From NCBI GenBank assembly GCA_965267505.1, contig OZ254081.1:2108001-2172000 (forward strand): a DNA stretch of 64,000 bases, read 5' to 3'. This DNA is from JANQHS01 sp965267505 (GTDB taxonomy: Bacteria > Bacteroidota > Bacteroidia > Cytophagales > CCMP332). Below are positions 17,291-25,238 of this stretch, one piece after another; position 1 is the first letter of the stretch; every line of letters starts with the position of its first letter. The notes below the pieces were generated by a model. The model was not told the DNA's origin and searched no databases. It was given only the letters and a program-made list of their open reading frames with translations. The position numbers and the translations under genes were made by a program.

Positions 17291-18043
17291 ATGAAGAGAA
17301 CAGCTTTGGTCACAGGAGCAAGTTCTGGAATTGGAAAAGCGATAGCAAAGGAACTAGCCGACCAGGATTTCAATCTGGTATTATGTGGAAGGAGAAGAGA
17401 AAGGCTTGAGTCCCTAGCAAATGAACTTGGCTCCCAGATCTCATCCAGGATTTTAGTATTTGATGTAAGGCAGAGTAAGGATGTCTTTGAAGCAATTAAA
17501 TCCTTGAATGAAGGCTTTGAAAATATTGACCTCCTAGTCAATAATGCCGGCAATGCCCATGGTTTGGCCGAGTTTCAGGATGGAGATATCGATGACTGGG
17601 ATGCCATGATCGACGGCAACGTCAAAGGCCTTCTTTACGTTAGCAAAGCTGTATTGCCTGGTATGATGGAAAGAAAAAAAGGGATGATCATCAATATAGG
17701 TTCAATAGCTGGAAAGGAAGTTTATCCCATGGGAAATGTGTATTCTGCATCAAAATATGCAGTCGACGCAATAAACACTGGAATGAGGATCGATCTTCAT
17801 AAATATGGAATAAAGGTTTCCTCCATTAATCCTGGATTGGTCCAAACAGAATTTAGTGAGGTGAGATTCAAAGGAGATTATGAAAGAGCCGAAAATGTTT
17901 ACAAGGGCTACAAACCCCTTCAGCCGGAGGACATAGCATCTTTAGTTGGCTATATGGTAAAACTTCCCGAACATGTAAACCTTGCTGATATTCTAGTCCT
18001 TCCCCAGGACCAGGCTTCAAGCACATTGGTGAATAAGAAATGA
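17291..18043 (+). CDS. SDR-family NADP-dependent oxidoreductase (YdfG-like)
   Basis: 250-residue classical short-chain dehydrogenase. The Rossmann motif is TGASSGIGKAIA and the cofactor-specificity arginine pair is in CGRRRERL, which favours NADP(H). NNAG occurs near residue 90, the catalytic Ser in INIGSIAG, and the YxxxK pair in VYSASKYAV. Overall it resembles YdfG-type 3-hydroxy acid / serine dehydrogenases, but SDR substrates cannot be read from sequence. It lies 6 nt after porT and overlaps the next gene by 4 nt, so it belongs to the ubiE operon. Confidence 0.88.
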   Translation: MKRTALVTGASSGIGKAIAKELADQDFNLVLCGRRRERLESLANELGSQISSRILVFDVRQSKDVFEAIKSLNEGFENIDLLVNNAGNAHGLAEFQDGDIDDWDAMIDGNVKGLLYVSKAVLPGMMERKKGMIINIGSIAGKEVYPMGNVYSASKYAVDAINTGMRIDLHKYGIKVSSINPGLVQTEFSEVRFKGDYERAENVYKGYKPLQPEDIASLVGYMVKLPEHVNLADILVLPQDQASSTLVNKK

Positions 18044-19956
18044 AAAGCAGAAAGGCCTATATCGCCGTTTCACTTTTTTTCTTCTTTGGAGTATTTGGAT
18101 TACAATTTTGTTCAGAACCTGAAAAGGAAAAGGAATCTGATGAGCTATTGGAGTTTCTTCAGGATGAGCAAATAACCAGAAAGCCCCAAGAGCATCACGA
18201 GTATATTGGTTCCAAAGCTTGTGCTGATTGCCATTATGAGATCTATGAATCTTTTCAGGAAACTGGTAAAGGAAGAGCATTCCATTACCCAAGTTCTGAG
18301 GACCCTCTTGTAGATTTTTCGAACATCCATGTTTACGATCGATATTCAGATTTTCACTATACCGGTTTTTGGAAAGAGGGATCTTTTTATGTTAAGGAAT
18401 ATAGAATTCGATCAAAAGACACCCTTCATCAATTGACTCGCCGGGCTGATTTCGTAGTGGGATCAGGAAATCAAACCCGCTCCTTCCTCTACCATAAAAA
18501 TGGATACCTATTTGAAATGCCGATCACCTGGTATGTTAAGAAAGGGATCTGGGACCTTAGCCCAGGCTATGAAGACGGAGCCAATACACGTTTTGACAGA
18601 GCCATGGGCCAGCAATGCATCAATTGCCATAACTCAGGATTTGAGTTTGTTGATAATTCTTTGAATCTGTTTCCCAAACTTGGAGTGGAAGGAATTGGCT
18701 GTGAAAAATGTCATGGGCCAGGAGGATCTCATATGGATCAAATGCTACTGGCTGAAAATGAAAGGGGAGAGGATCCAAAGATCGTCCACCCGGGCAAACT
18801 TCCTTTAGATCTTCAATTCGATGTTTGTCGGCAATGTCATCTTGAAGGGGTAACTGTTGAAAAGGCAGGAAAACATTTTATGGATTTTAGGCCTGGCGAA
18901 CCCTTGACTGATTATTGGGAAGTATTTATTCCTACCAGCTCAAAAACCAATGATTTTGGATTCGCTTCTCATGTGGAGAGGCTACAAAAAAGTGCATGTT
19001 TTATAGGTTCCAGTGGAGAGATGAATTGCACCACCTGCCACGATCCGCATAAGGCCTTGCCTGATGACAAGGTATTGTTTTATCAACAACGGTGTTTGAA
19101 TTGCCACCAAATGGAAGATTGTGGGGAAGAGCATTTCTCAAGAGAAGAGCAAGGAAATAATTGTGTAAGCTGCCATATGCCAAAAGGAGGAACAACCGAT
19201 ATTCCCCATGTTTCATCTACAGATCATTTTATCAGGATCGTTGAAGAGGGTTCTATAGAAGATCAGGGTTCTGGTGATGGCTTAAAGGAATTTCTGATAT
19301 TCTCGTCTTCAGGCGCGAATACCAGGGATATGGCCATGGCAAATCTTGAGTATTATGAGAAGTTCTCCCAAGAAAAAGGATATCTGGATCGGGTGGCTAA
19401 CTACCTGGAGTCCATCGAATGGAAGAGCCAATTGAAATATTATTATTTCAGTAAAGCTCCAATTAAGGACCCATCTATCATCAAAATTCCGGTTGACAAG
19501 ATCGATGATCCTTATTCTGCTTTTTATATCGCTGAATTAAGGAAAAGGCAGGGCTTGAGTGGATTATCCTATTATAAGAAAGCAAGAGAATTGGCTCCAC
19601 AAAATGTAGACTTCAATTTTCGTTTAGGCATGGCTTATCTGGACATTAACGATTGGAATGAAGCCAAAAGATATTTTGAAGATGTATTGAGCAAGATCCC
19701 ATGGCATGAAAAGGCCCTTGTTAATTATGGGTTCATCCTATTAGGAGAGGGGCATTATGAAAGCGCACTCCATATCACTCAAAAGGCCATAGATAATAAC
19801 CCTGATTACACACTCGCCCGGGAAAATAAGGTCAACATCCTATTAAACCTGGAAAGAAAGCTTGAAGCAAAGACCGAGTTGGATATTTTGATCTCCCAGG
19901 ATCCAAACAATGAGCAATACTTAAAACTCAGGAGCTCTTTGCTCGAGGCGGGTTGA
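18040..19956 (+). CDS. Exported heptahaem cytochrome c with C-terminal TPR domain
   Basis: 638-residue multihaem cytochrome. An N-terminal hydrophobic segment ends in GLQFC, a possible non-canonical lipobox. Seven CxxCH haem sites follow with first cysteines near residues 61 (CADCH), 193 (CINCH), 221 (CEKCH), 263 (CRQCH), 330 (CTTCH), 352 (CLNCH) and 375 (CVSCH). The layout resembles cytochrome c554-type/multihaem proteins fused to TPR repeats; the TPR helices occupy about 500-635 (YYKKARELAPQNVDFNFRLG and repeats). It should act in periplasmic or surface electron transfer, with the TPR part as a docking surface. Last gene of the ubiE operon; its TGA abuts the next gene's stop on the other strand (TGATCA). 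Partner and substrate unknown. Confidence 0.88.
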   Translation: MKSRKAYIAVSLFFFFGVFGLQFCSEPEKEKESDELLEFLQDEQITRKPQEHHEYIGSKACADCHYEIYESFQETGKGRAFHYPSSEDPLVDFSNIHVYDRYSDFHYTGFWKEGSFYVKEYRIRSKDTLHQLTRRADFVVGSGNQTRSFLYHKNGYLFEMPITWYVKKGIWDLSPGYEDGANTRFDRAMGQQCINCHNSGFEFVDNSLNLFPKLGVEGIGCEKCHGPGGSHMDQMLLAENERGEDPKIVHPGKLPLDLQFDVCRQCHLEGVTVEKAGKHFMDFRPGEPLTDYWEVFIPTSSKTNDFGFASHVERLQKSACFIGSSGEMNCTTCHDPHKALPDDKVLFYQQRCLNCHQMEDCGEEHFSREEQGNNCVSCHMPKGGTTDIPHVSSTDHFIRIVEEGSIEDQGSGDGLKEFLIFSSSGANTRDMAMANLEYYEKFSQEKGYLDRVANYLESIEWKSQLKYYYFSKAPIKDPSIIKIPVDKIDDPYSAFYIAELRKRQGLSGLSYYKKARELAPQNVDFNFRLGMAYLDINDWNEAKRYFEDVLSKIPWHEKALVNYGFILLGEGHYESALHITQKAIDNNPDYTLARENKVNILLNLERKLEAKTELDILISQDPNNEQYLKLRSSLLEAG

Positions 19957-20586
19957 TCACATCAGGCTTTCAAGAATTTCAGGGTATATTTTGTGTTCAC
20001 CTGAATAATTGATCCATTCCAAATTCTTCAATCCTGAGAATTTTTCCTTAAGCCTTGAGATCTCATCAGTAGGGAAAAACTCATCCTGATCTCCAATAAA
20101 GATCTTAACAAGTTTATCCTTTCTATAATTCTGTAATTCTTCATCCTCCAGGTCAGGAGGGAATTTGCAGCCCCAAAGGATCAATTCATCCGCTGCGTCA
20201 GGATTATGGTCTGCCCATCTGGCAATGGTGGCACCACCTTGAGAAAATCCGAAACCTATTTGGCTTGCCTTTGGAAAATTATCTAAAGCATAATTCCAAA
20301 CAGAATCGAGGTAGGCATTTTGATTTTTGATATCCAGCAAGCGATGGTAGCGCGTCATCCACGAACCTCCTACATCCCCCCTGTGACCTCTTTTGTAGAA
20401 TCTGGAAAGGGATTCCGGAAAGAGAAACAACTTTTGTTTGCTGTCAATTTCCTCAAACACTTCTACAAGGTCTTTTGCAGTTTGTCCATAGCCATGACAA
20501 CAGATCCAGACCTCTTTCGGATCAGAGTCATTTCCAATTGAAAAAACCGGTTGGGAATTTTTATATGAAATCTCGAATGACCCCAA
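19957..20586 (-). CDS. Alpha/beta hydrolase (carboxylesterase/phospholipase type)
   Basis: 209-residue alpha/beta hydrolase without a signal peptide. The oxyanion segment CCHGYGQTAKDL, the nucleophile elbow GFSQGGA, the Asp in IFIGDQDEFFPTDE and the late His in SGEHKIYPE give a complete catalytic triad in the order of the small carboxylesterase/phospholipase (YpfH-like) group. It is the last gene of the cheR-cheB unit (3 nt after cheB). Substrate unknown; an ester-hydrolysing enzyme next to a protein methylesterase is suggestive but not evidence of shared function. Confidence 0.82.
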   Translation of the reverse strand: MGSFEISYKNSQPVFSIGNDSDPKEVWICCHGYGQTAKDLVEVFEEIDSKQKLFLFPESLSRFYKRGHRGDVGGSWMTRYHRLLDIKNQNAYLDSVWNYALDNFPKASQIGFGFSQGGATIARWADHNPDAADELILWGCKFPPDLEDEELQNYRKDKLVKIFIGDQDEFFPTDEISRLKEKFSGLKNLEWINYSGEHKIYPEILESLM

Positions 20587-20589
20587 TGC

Positions 20590-21165
20590 TTAATCAGGAT
20601 TAAAAAGCTGGATGATCTCCTCTGAGTTCAAAATGGAGTCGATCTTAGCCTTATTTATTGCAGCGGTGGGCATAGTATCCACCATGCAGTCTGATGGATC
20701 CTGAATTATGGTCTTTCCACCTAGCTTTTTTATTGATGCCATTCCTAAGGCACCATCCTCGTTTGCACCGGATAAGAGTATTCCTGTTACTTTCTTTTTC
20801 CATGCTGAAGCCGCCGAATCAAAGAGCACATCAATGCTTGGTTTAGAGAAAGAATGGGTGCTATTATCATAGCTAAATCTTCCATTTTGATCAATGGTCA
20901 AGTGGGTACTGCTGGGAGCCAGGTAAACCTTACCTTTTTCCCATTCCAGCCCTTCATGAGGTTCTATCAGATCCATTGGGCATTTGTTTCCAAAAACCTG
21001 GTGTAGTTTATCCTGTCCCTCCCTTGGCCTGTGTAATACCAGAAATAAGGATAGAAAATCAGGATTTTTTATTCGACCTAGTATAGCTAATATGGTTTTA
21101 AAACTACCCGCTGATCCTCCAACCAGAACATGTTTGCCCTTGATATATTTCTTAGCAGCCTCCAT
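20590..21165 (-). CDS. cheB: Stand-alone CheB-type protein-glutamate methylesterase
   Basis: 191-residue protein consisting of the CheB catalytic domain alone; the N-terminal receiver domain of classical CheB is missing. The triad is visible: Ser18 in GGSAGS, His45 in VLHRPREG and an Asp in LSGANEDGALGM. The usual VYLAPSSTHLTI and KPSIDVLFDSAA segments are present. In classical systems CheB removes methyl groups from chemoreceptor glutamates. Here it directly follows cheR (no gap), and no receptor, CheA or CheW lies in the window, so the methylated target is unknown. Confidence 0.9.
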   Translation of the reverse strand: MEAAKKYIKGKHVLVGGSAGSFKTILAILGRIKNPDFLSLFLVLHRPREGQDKLHQVFGNKCPMDLIEPHEGLEWEKGKVYLAPSSTHLTIDQNGRFSYDNSTHSFSKPSIDVLFDSAASAWKKKVTGILLSGANEDGALGMASIKKLGGKTIIQDPSDCMVDTMPTAAINKAKIDSILNSEEIIQLFNPD

Positions 21166-21978
21166 TTATGGTCTACGATAGATTTTTCCGGTTTGGCTGA
21201 TCACTTCGAATTCGTTTGCGATATCACACCACAGTAAGGATTCCTTGGTTCCAATGGATAGAAAACCTCCTGGATTCAATGAATCATAGATCTTTTCAAG
21301 GACCTTGTTTTGGAGACTTTGGTTAAAGTAGATCATCACATTGCGGCAAAGTATCAGATCGAACTTTTCATTGGGAGGATTCTTGACTAAGTCGAAGACA
21401 TCAAAATGTACCTTCTCCAATAGCCCGGGGTCCATTTGCACTCGGTCGATCTCAGTTGAGTAATAATCCCCTAGTTTTTTTTCTCCCCCGCTGGCCTTGT
21501 AGTTTTTTTCATTCAGATCCATTTTGTTAAGGGCATATTCTGCCTTCATTGCTTTATTGATAATGGTCTGATCAAGGTCTGAAGCTCGAATACTGGTTCG
21601 ATCCTCCAATTGCATTTCCTTAATTATTATGGCCATTGAGATCACCTCCTCGCCCGAGGAGCAGCCTGCATGCCAGATCTTAATTTCTTTTCCCCGGTCC
21701 CTAAGCTTCGGAATAACCTGTTGGCGAATAAGCATCCAAGCTTCAGGATCCCTGAACATTTCAGTTACATTTACTGTGATCTGGTCTAGTAATTCATTGT
21801 GAAACCAATCCTCGCCATTGATCTTACCAATTAGATCAGCTACGGACTCGATCTTTCTCGTGTCCATCAATCGTTGGATCCTTCGGGCAAGGGATGAATA
21901 GGCGTAATCCCTAAAATCAAGACCATATTTCTCCAAAATGGCCTCACCTAATAAACCCAGGTCTTTTTCACTGATCAT
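21166..21978 (-). CDS. cheR: CheR-type SAM-dependent protein-glutamate methyltransferase
   Basis: 270-residue CheR. The N-terminal all-helical CheR_N domain spans about 1-60, including the basic helix SLARRIQRLMDTRKI. It is followed by the methyltransferase domain with SAM motif WHAGCSSGEEVISMAI, RASDLDQTII and LILCRNVMIYFNQSLQNKVLEKI. All expected CheR elements are present. First gene of the cheR-cheB-hydrolase unit; a near-consensus -7 box (TATCTTTC) lies just upstream of its ATG. It is likely part of a non-flagellar methylation module, as Bacteroidota lack flagellar chemotaxis in most lineages. Confidence 0.93.
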   Translation of the reverse strand: MISEKDLGLLGEAILEKYGLDFRDYAYSSLARRIQRLMDTRKIESVADLIGKINGEDWFHNELLDQITVNVTEMFRDPEAWMLIRQQVIPKLRDRGKEIKIWHAGCSSGEEVISMAIIIKEMQLEDRTSIRASDLDQTIINKAMKAEYALNKMDLNEKNYKASGGEKKLGDYYSTEIDRVQMDPGLLEKVHFDVFDLVKNPPNEKFDLILCRNVMIYFNQSLQNKVLEKIYDSLNPGGFLSIGTKESLLWCDIANEFEVISQTGKIYRRP

Positions 21979-22076
21979 TTATGAAAGATATTCTTTGGTA
22001 GGAAAGAAACTTTTTTTTGGTTTACGGTGATTTTCAGCCACGAAATTCAATATCTGAAACTTTACCCAATAAATTC

Positions 22077-23429
22077 TTGAAGAAGCAGATTTTTTTGATC
22101 GGAGCAGGTCGCTCCGCCAACTACCTGATTTCCTTTTTATTGAAAGAAGCTGAAGCCCATGATTTTGAGCTTTTGATAGGGGATATGAACCCGAACCTTG
22201 CCGAGGAAAAACTTCAGGGAAGTCCTAATGGAAGAGCTATATCTTTTGATATCCAGCAAGAGGAAAAAGCCAATGAATTGATCAACAATGCTGACCTCGT
22301 CATTTCAATGCTTCCTGCCTCCCTCCATAGCAAAGTTGCCAGGATCTGTTTAGAAAAATCAAAGAGCCTTCTTACGGCAAGCTATAACACTCCTGAGATG
22401 ATGGAGATGGATGAAGAAGCAAAGAAGAAAGGGATCATCTTTTTGATGGAAATGGGTTTGGATCCTGGAATCGATCACATGTCGGCCATGAAGATCCTTG
22501 ATCGATTAAGAGGAGATGGTATGGAGATCCATGCATTTGAAACCTTTGCAGGAGGTCTTCTTGCTCCTCATCAAAATGACAATCCCTGGGATTATAAATT
22601 CACATGGAACCCAAGAAATGTTGTCACCGCTGGCCAGGGGATAGTAAAATTTGTCCAGGAGGGCAGGTTCAAATACATTCCATATCACCGCTTGTTTAGA
22701 AGGACCGAAAGAATTTTTGTTCCGGGGCAAGGCTATTTTGAGGGATATGCAAATAGAGATAGCCTGAAATACCGAGAGATCTATGGTTTGCAGGATGTTC
22801 AGACCTTATACCGTGGCACCTTAAGGAGGCCTGGGTTTTCAAGAGCCTGGAACAACCTTATTCAACTTGGAGCGACTGACGACAGCTATGAGATGGAAGG
22901 TGTGTCAGGCATGACTCATAGGGATTTTACAAACAGCTTTCTGCTTTATAATCCTGATGATTCTGTAGAGTTAAAGGCAGCTCATTACCTCAACCTTGAA
23001 ATGGAAGGGGAAGAAATGTTCATGCTTCAATGGCTTGGCCTATTTGAGGATACACCCATTGGAATCGATAAAGGAAGTCCCGCCGTTATCCTTGAACATA
23101 TCTTAAAAAAGAAGTGGACCCTTGATCCGGATGATAGGGATATGATCGTCATGGTCCATAAATTCGTTTACCACCCTAAAGGGAAACCTGGCGAAAAGAA
23201 AGAGCTAAGGTCCAATATGGTGGTCCTGGGAGAGGATGAATACAATACCGGAATGGCAAAAACTGTAGGTCTTCCTTTGGCTTTAGCCGCACTTCTGGTT
23301 TTAAAAGGAAAGCTTAATGTTTCAGGTGTTTGTCTCCCAATCAAGAAAGAGATCTATGAGCCAGTTCTTGAAGAATTAAGCAAGGTGGGGATAATTTTTG
23401 AGGAGCAGGAAGTAGAAGAGGAGGCCTAA
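22077..23429 (+). CDS. Saccharopine dehydrogenase family protein
   Basis: About 450-residue oxidoreductase. The frame is open from a TTG at 22017, but the Rossmann motif FLIGAGRSANYL should stand at the very N-terminus, so the TTG at 22077 (giving MKKQIFLIGAGRS) is preferred; neither has a clear ribosome-binding site. It has the family's split layout: NAD(P)-binding part (about 1-125, LVISMLPASLHSKVA, LLTASYNTPEM), then the saccharopine dehydrogenase C-terminal domain (MGLDPGIDHMSAM, FETFAGGLLAP). Such genes in Bacteroidota are annotated as lysine-pathway saccharopine dehydrogenase or as carboxynorspermidine synthase-like; the substrate is uncertain. Its stop interlocks with that of rnhA. Confidence 0.85.
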   Translation: MKKQIFLIGAGRSANYLISFLLKEAEAHDFELLIGDMNPNLAEEKLQGSPNGRAISFDIQQEEKANELINNADLVISMLPASLHSKVARICLEKSKSLLTASYNTPEMMEMDEEAKKKGIIFLMEMGLDPGIDHMSAMKILDRLRGDGMEIHAFETFAGGLLAPHQNDNPWDYKFTWNPRNVVTAGQGIVKFVQEGRFKYIPYHRLFRRTERIFVPGQGYFEGYANRDSLKYREIYGLQDVQTLYRGTLRRPGFSRAWNNLIQLGATDDSYEMEGVSGMTHRDFTNSFLLYNPDDSVELKAAHYLNLEMEGEEMFMLQWLGLFEDTPIGIDKGSPAVILEHILKKKWTLDPDDRDMIVMVHKFVYHPKGKPGEKKELRSNMVVLGEDEYNTGMAKTVGLPLALAALLVLKGKLNVSGVCLPIKKEIYEPVLEELSKVGIIFEEQEVEEEA

Positions 23430-23884
23430 ATACTAGCTTCATAGCCTTTATCGATCATAAAGGGCCCATTTTCTGAACCATCTACGGCTAGTTCATCGCA
23501 TCTCTCATTTTCAGGATGGCCTGCATGACCTTTCACCCAATGCAAATTCAGGTTTTGGAATTTCTCCAGTTCAAGGAATCTTTTCCAAAGGTCCGGGTTC
23601 TTTTTCTTTTTGAAATTGGTTTTTGCCCAGGAAAAAACCCATCCCTTTGTATAAGCATCCACCACATATTTTGAATCAGACCAAAGGTGGACTTCAAGAT
23701 CTTTCTGCTTTAATGCTTCAAGGGCCATGATCACAGCTCGCAATTCCATCCGGTTATTGGTGGTCTTCCTGTAGGCTTCTACAAGCTCTTTTTCATGCTT
23801 TCCAGATCTCAGAATTGCTGCTGCCCCTCCTGGTCCTGGATTGCCTTTTGCCGATCCGTCGGTAAAGACCTCAACTCTTGCCAT
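23426..23884 (-). CDS. rnhA: Ribonuclease HI
   Basis: 152-residue RNase H type 1, degrading the RNA strand of RNA-DNA hybrids (R-loops, primers). The four metal-binding acids are in place: Asp9 in VFTDGSAKGNPGPGG, Glu47 in NNRMELRAV, Asp70 in LWSDSKYV and Asp130 in ENERCDELA. The basic handle KTNFKKKKNPDLWKR and the WVKGHAGH loop are also present. The N-terminus overlaps aroQ by 14 nt, and the 3' end interlocks with the saccharopine dehydrogenase-like gene. Co-transcribed behind aroQ. Confidence 0.97.
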   Translation of the reverse strand: MARVEVFTDGSAKGNPGPGGAAAILRSGKHEKELVEAYRKTTNNRMELRAVIMALEALKQKDLEVHLWSDSKYVVDAYTKGWVFSWAKTNFKKKKNPDLWKRFLELEKFQNLNLHWVKGHAGHPENERCDELAVDGSENGPFMIDKGYEASI

Positions 23885-24302
23885 GCTTATGAATAAGGTA
23901 TTGCAATGCCATTATATATCCATTCATTCCCAGACCTGAGATCATTGCATCGCAATAAGTTGCCGTGATTGAGGTTCTCCTGAATTCCTCCCTCCCAAAA
24001 ATGTTAGAAAGATGGACCTCAACTTTTGGGATCTTGAGATTGGCCAAAGCATCCGCAAGAGAAACCGAGCTGTGGGTTAGCCCACCTGGATTAACCAGCA
24101 TGGCCTCAAAGCCTTCTCCTTCCTTTTGAATGTAATCTATCAACTCACCTTCATGATTACTTTGGAAAATGCTTAGCTCAACATCAGGATACTTAGACTT
24201 GACCATTTCTTCCAGGTCTTCAAAACTCGCTTTTCCATAGGTATCTGGTTCCCTCTTGCCGGTCAGGTTTAGATTAGGGCCATTTAGAATGAGAATTTTC
24301 AT
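23871..24302 (-). CDS. aroQ: 3-dehydroquinate dehydratase, type II
   Basis: 143-residue type II dehydroquinase of the shikimate pathway. Motifs: ILNGPNLNLTGKREPDTYG with the catalytic Tyr22 at its end, FQSNHEGELID, NPGGLTHSSVSLADAL, VEVHLSNIFGREEFR with the catalytic His, and GLGMNGYIMAL. Length is normal for the dodecameric family. First gene of aroQ-rnhA, transcribed from a -7 box 7 nt upstream (24310-24317), divergent from xerD. Confidence 0.97.
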   Translation of the reverse strand: MKILILNGPNLNLTGKREPDTYGKASFEDLEEMVKSKYPDVELSIFQSNHEGELIDYIQKEGEGFEAMLVNPGGLTHSSVSLADALANLKIPKVEVHLSNIFGREEFRRTSITATYCDAMISGLGMNGYIMALQYLIHKHGKS

Positions 24303-24309
24303 AAGGCTT

Positions 24310-24317
24310 CAAAGATA
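24310..24317 (-). promoter_or_regulatory. -7 promoter box TATCTTTG for aroQ-rnhA
   Basis: Exact TAnnTTTG, 7 nt before the aroQ ATG; separated by only 7 nt from the outward-facing xerD box at 24325-24332. The resulting transcript would be nearly leaderless. Confidence 0.5.
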
Positions 24318-24324
24318 TCTGTTT

Positions 24325-24332
24325 TAACTTTG
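24325..24332 (+). promoter_or_regulatory. -7 promoter box TAACTTTG for xerD-pyrD
   Basis: Exact TAnnTTTG. It overlaps the TTG at 24330 that could otherwise be taken as the xerD start, which argues for the GTG at 24336 as the true start of a leaderless message. Confidence 0.4.
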
Positions 24333-24335
24333 GAT

Positions 24336-25235
24336 GTGGCCTGGGACCTCTTACTGAAACAATTCAAAAATTATTTAAGTCTTGAAAAAGGACTAGCAAA
24401 AAATACCCAGGAGGCTTATTATAATGATGCTGCAAAATTGAGGGTGTTTTCAGAGGATTCACTCGGTACGAAGGTCCCTGAAAAGATCAATTCAAAGGAG
24501 CTTTCCGATTTCATTCAATCCCTCGCTGAAATGGGAATATCTGCTCATTCCCAAGCCAGGATCATATCTGGCATCAAAGCATTCTATTCCTTTCTTTCCC
24601 TGGAAGGAATGCTTGAAAAGGATCCTACGGAATTGCTTTCCGGTCCAAAATTAGGTAGAAAGCTACCAGAGGTATTGGAGGTTCATGAGATAGATAAGTT
24701 ATTGGAAACCTTCGCTTTGAATACAGATGCCGGAGTCAGGGATAGGGCCATGGTGGAATTGCTTTATTCTTCAGGCCTGCGAGTTTCTGAATTGGTTGGG
24801 CTAAAGCGAAATGCTCTTTTTATGAAGGAAAGGATCCTTAAGATCTTGGGGAAAGGAAATAAAGAGAGGTTCGTTCCATTTGGTAGCTCAGCTGAGAAAT
24901 ATTTAATGATCTATCTAAATGAGATCAGGGTTCATGTGGGTGTCCAACCTGGATTTGAGAACTTTGTTTTTTTAGGAAAACGAGGAAAGAGCCTGTCGAG
25001 GGTCTATGTTTTTCAAGCAATAAAAAACGCGGCTCTTGAGGCAGGAATTGAGAAAAAAGTGAGTCCCCACACCTTTAGGCATTCTTTTGCAACTCATCTA
25101 ATAGAAGGAGGTGCGGATCTGAGGTCCGTACAAACTATGTTGGGACATGAATCGATCACCACAACTGAGATCTATACCCATTTGGACAGAGATTATTTAA
25201 AACAGGTAATAATGGAATATCACCCTCGTAGCTAG
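24336..25235 (+). CDS. xerD: Site-specific tyrosine recombinase XerD-like
   Basis: About 299-residue tyrosine recombinase that, in known systems, resolves chromosome dimers at dif with XerC and FtsK. The N-terminal SAM-like core-binding domain (NYLSLEKGLAKNTQEAYYNDA) is followed by the catalytic domain. Numbered from the TTG at 24330, its residues are Arg150 in SGLRVSEL, Lys near 174 in GKGNKERF, HxxR at 247-250 in PHTFRHSFATH, His273 in LGHES and Tyr282 in IYTHLDR. The start is uncertain: TTG 24330 lies in a promoter box, so GTG 24336 is preferred. pyrD follows after 3 nt. ftsK lies two genes downstream. XerC/XerD assignment is by resemblance; a phage integrase is unlikely from context. Confidence 0.9.
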   Translation: MAWDLLLKQFKNYLSLEKGLAKNTQEAYYNDAAKLRVFSEDSLGTKVPEKINSKELSDFIQSLAEMGISAHSQARIISGIKAFYSFLSLEGMLEKDPTELLSGPKLGRKLPEVLEVHEIDKLLETFALNTDAGVRDRAMVELLYSSGLRVSELVGLKRNALFMKERILKILGKGNKERFVPFGSSAEKYLMIYLNEIRVHVGVQPGFENFVFLGKRGKSLSRVYVFQAIKNAALEAGIEKKVSPHTFRHSFATHLIEGGADLRSVQTMLGHESITTTEIYTHLDRDYLKQVIMEYHPRS

Positions 25236-25238
25236 CCT

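Noticed and set aside
22017..22076. 20-codon N-terminal extension of the saccharopine dehydrogenase-like protein from a TTG at 22017
   Set aside because: The Rossmann GxGxxG motif should stand at the N-terminus, so the TTG at 22077 fits the family better; neither start has a strong ribosome-binding site.
24336..25235. Tyrosine recombinase as an integrase marking a mobile element
   Set aside because: It is XerD-like in length and motifs, in an operon with pyrD and near ftsK, with no attachment repeats or phage genes.
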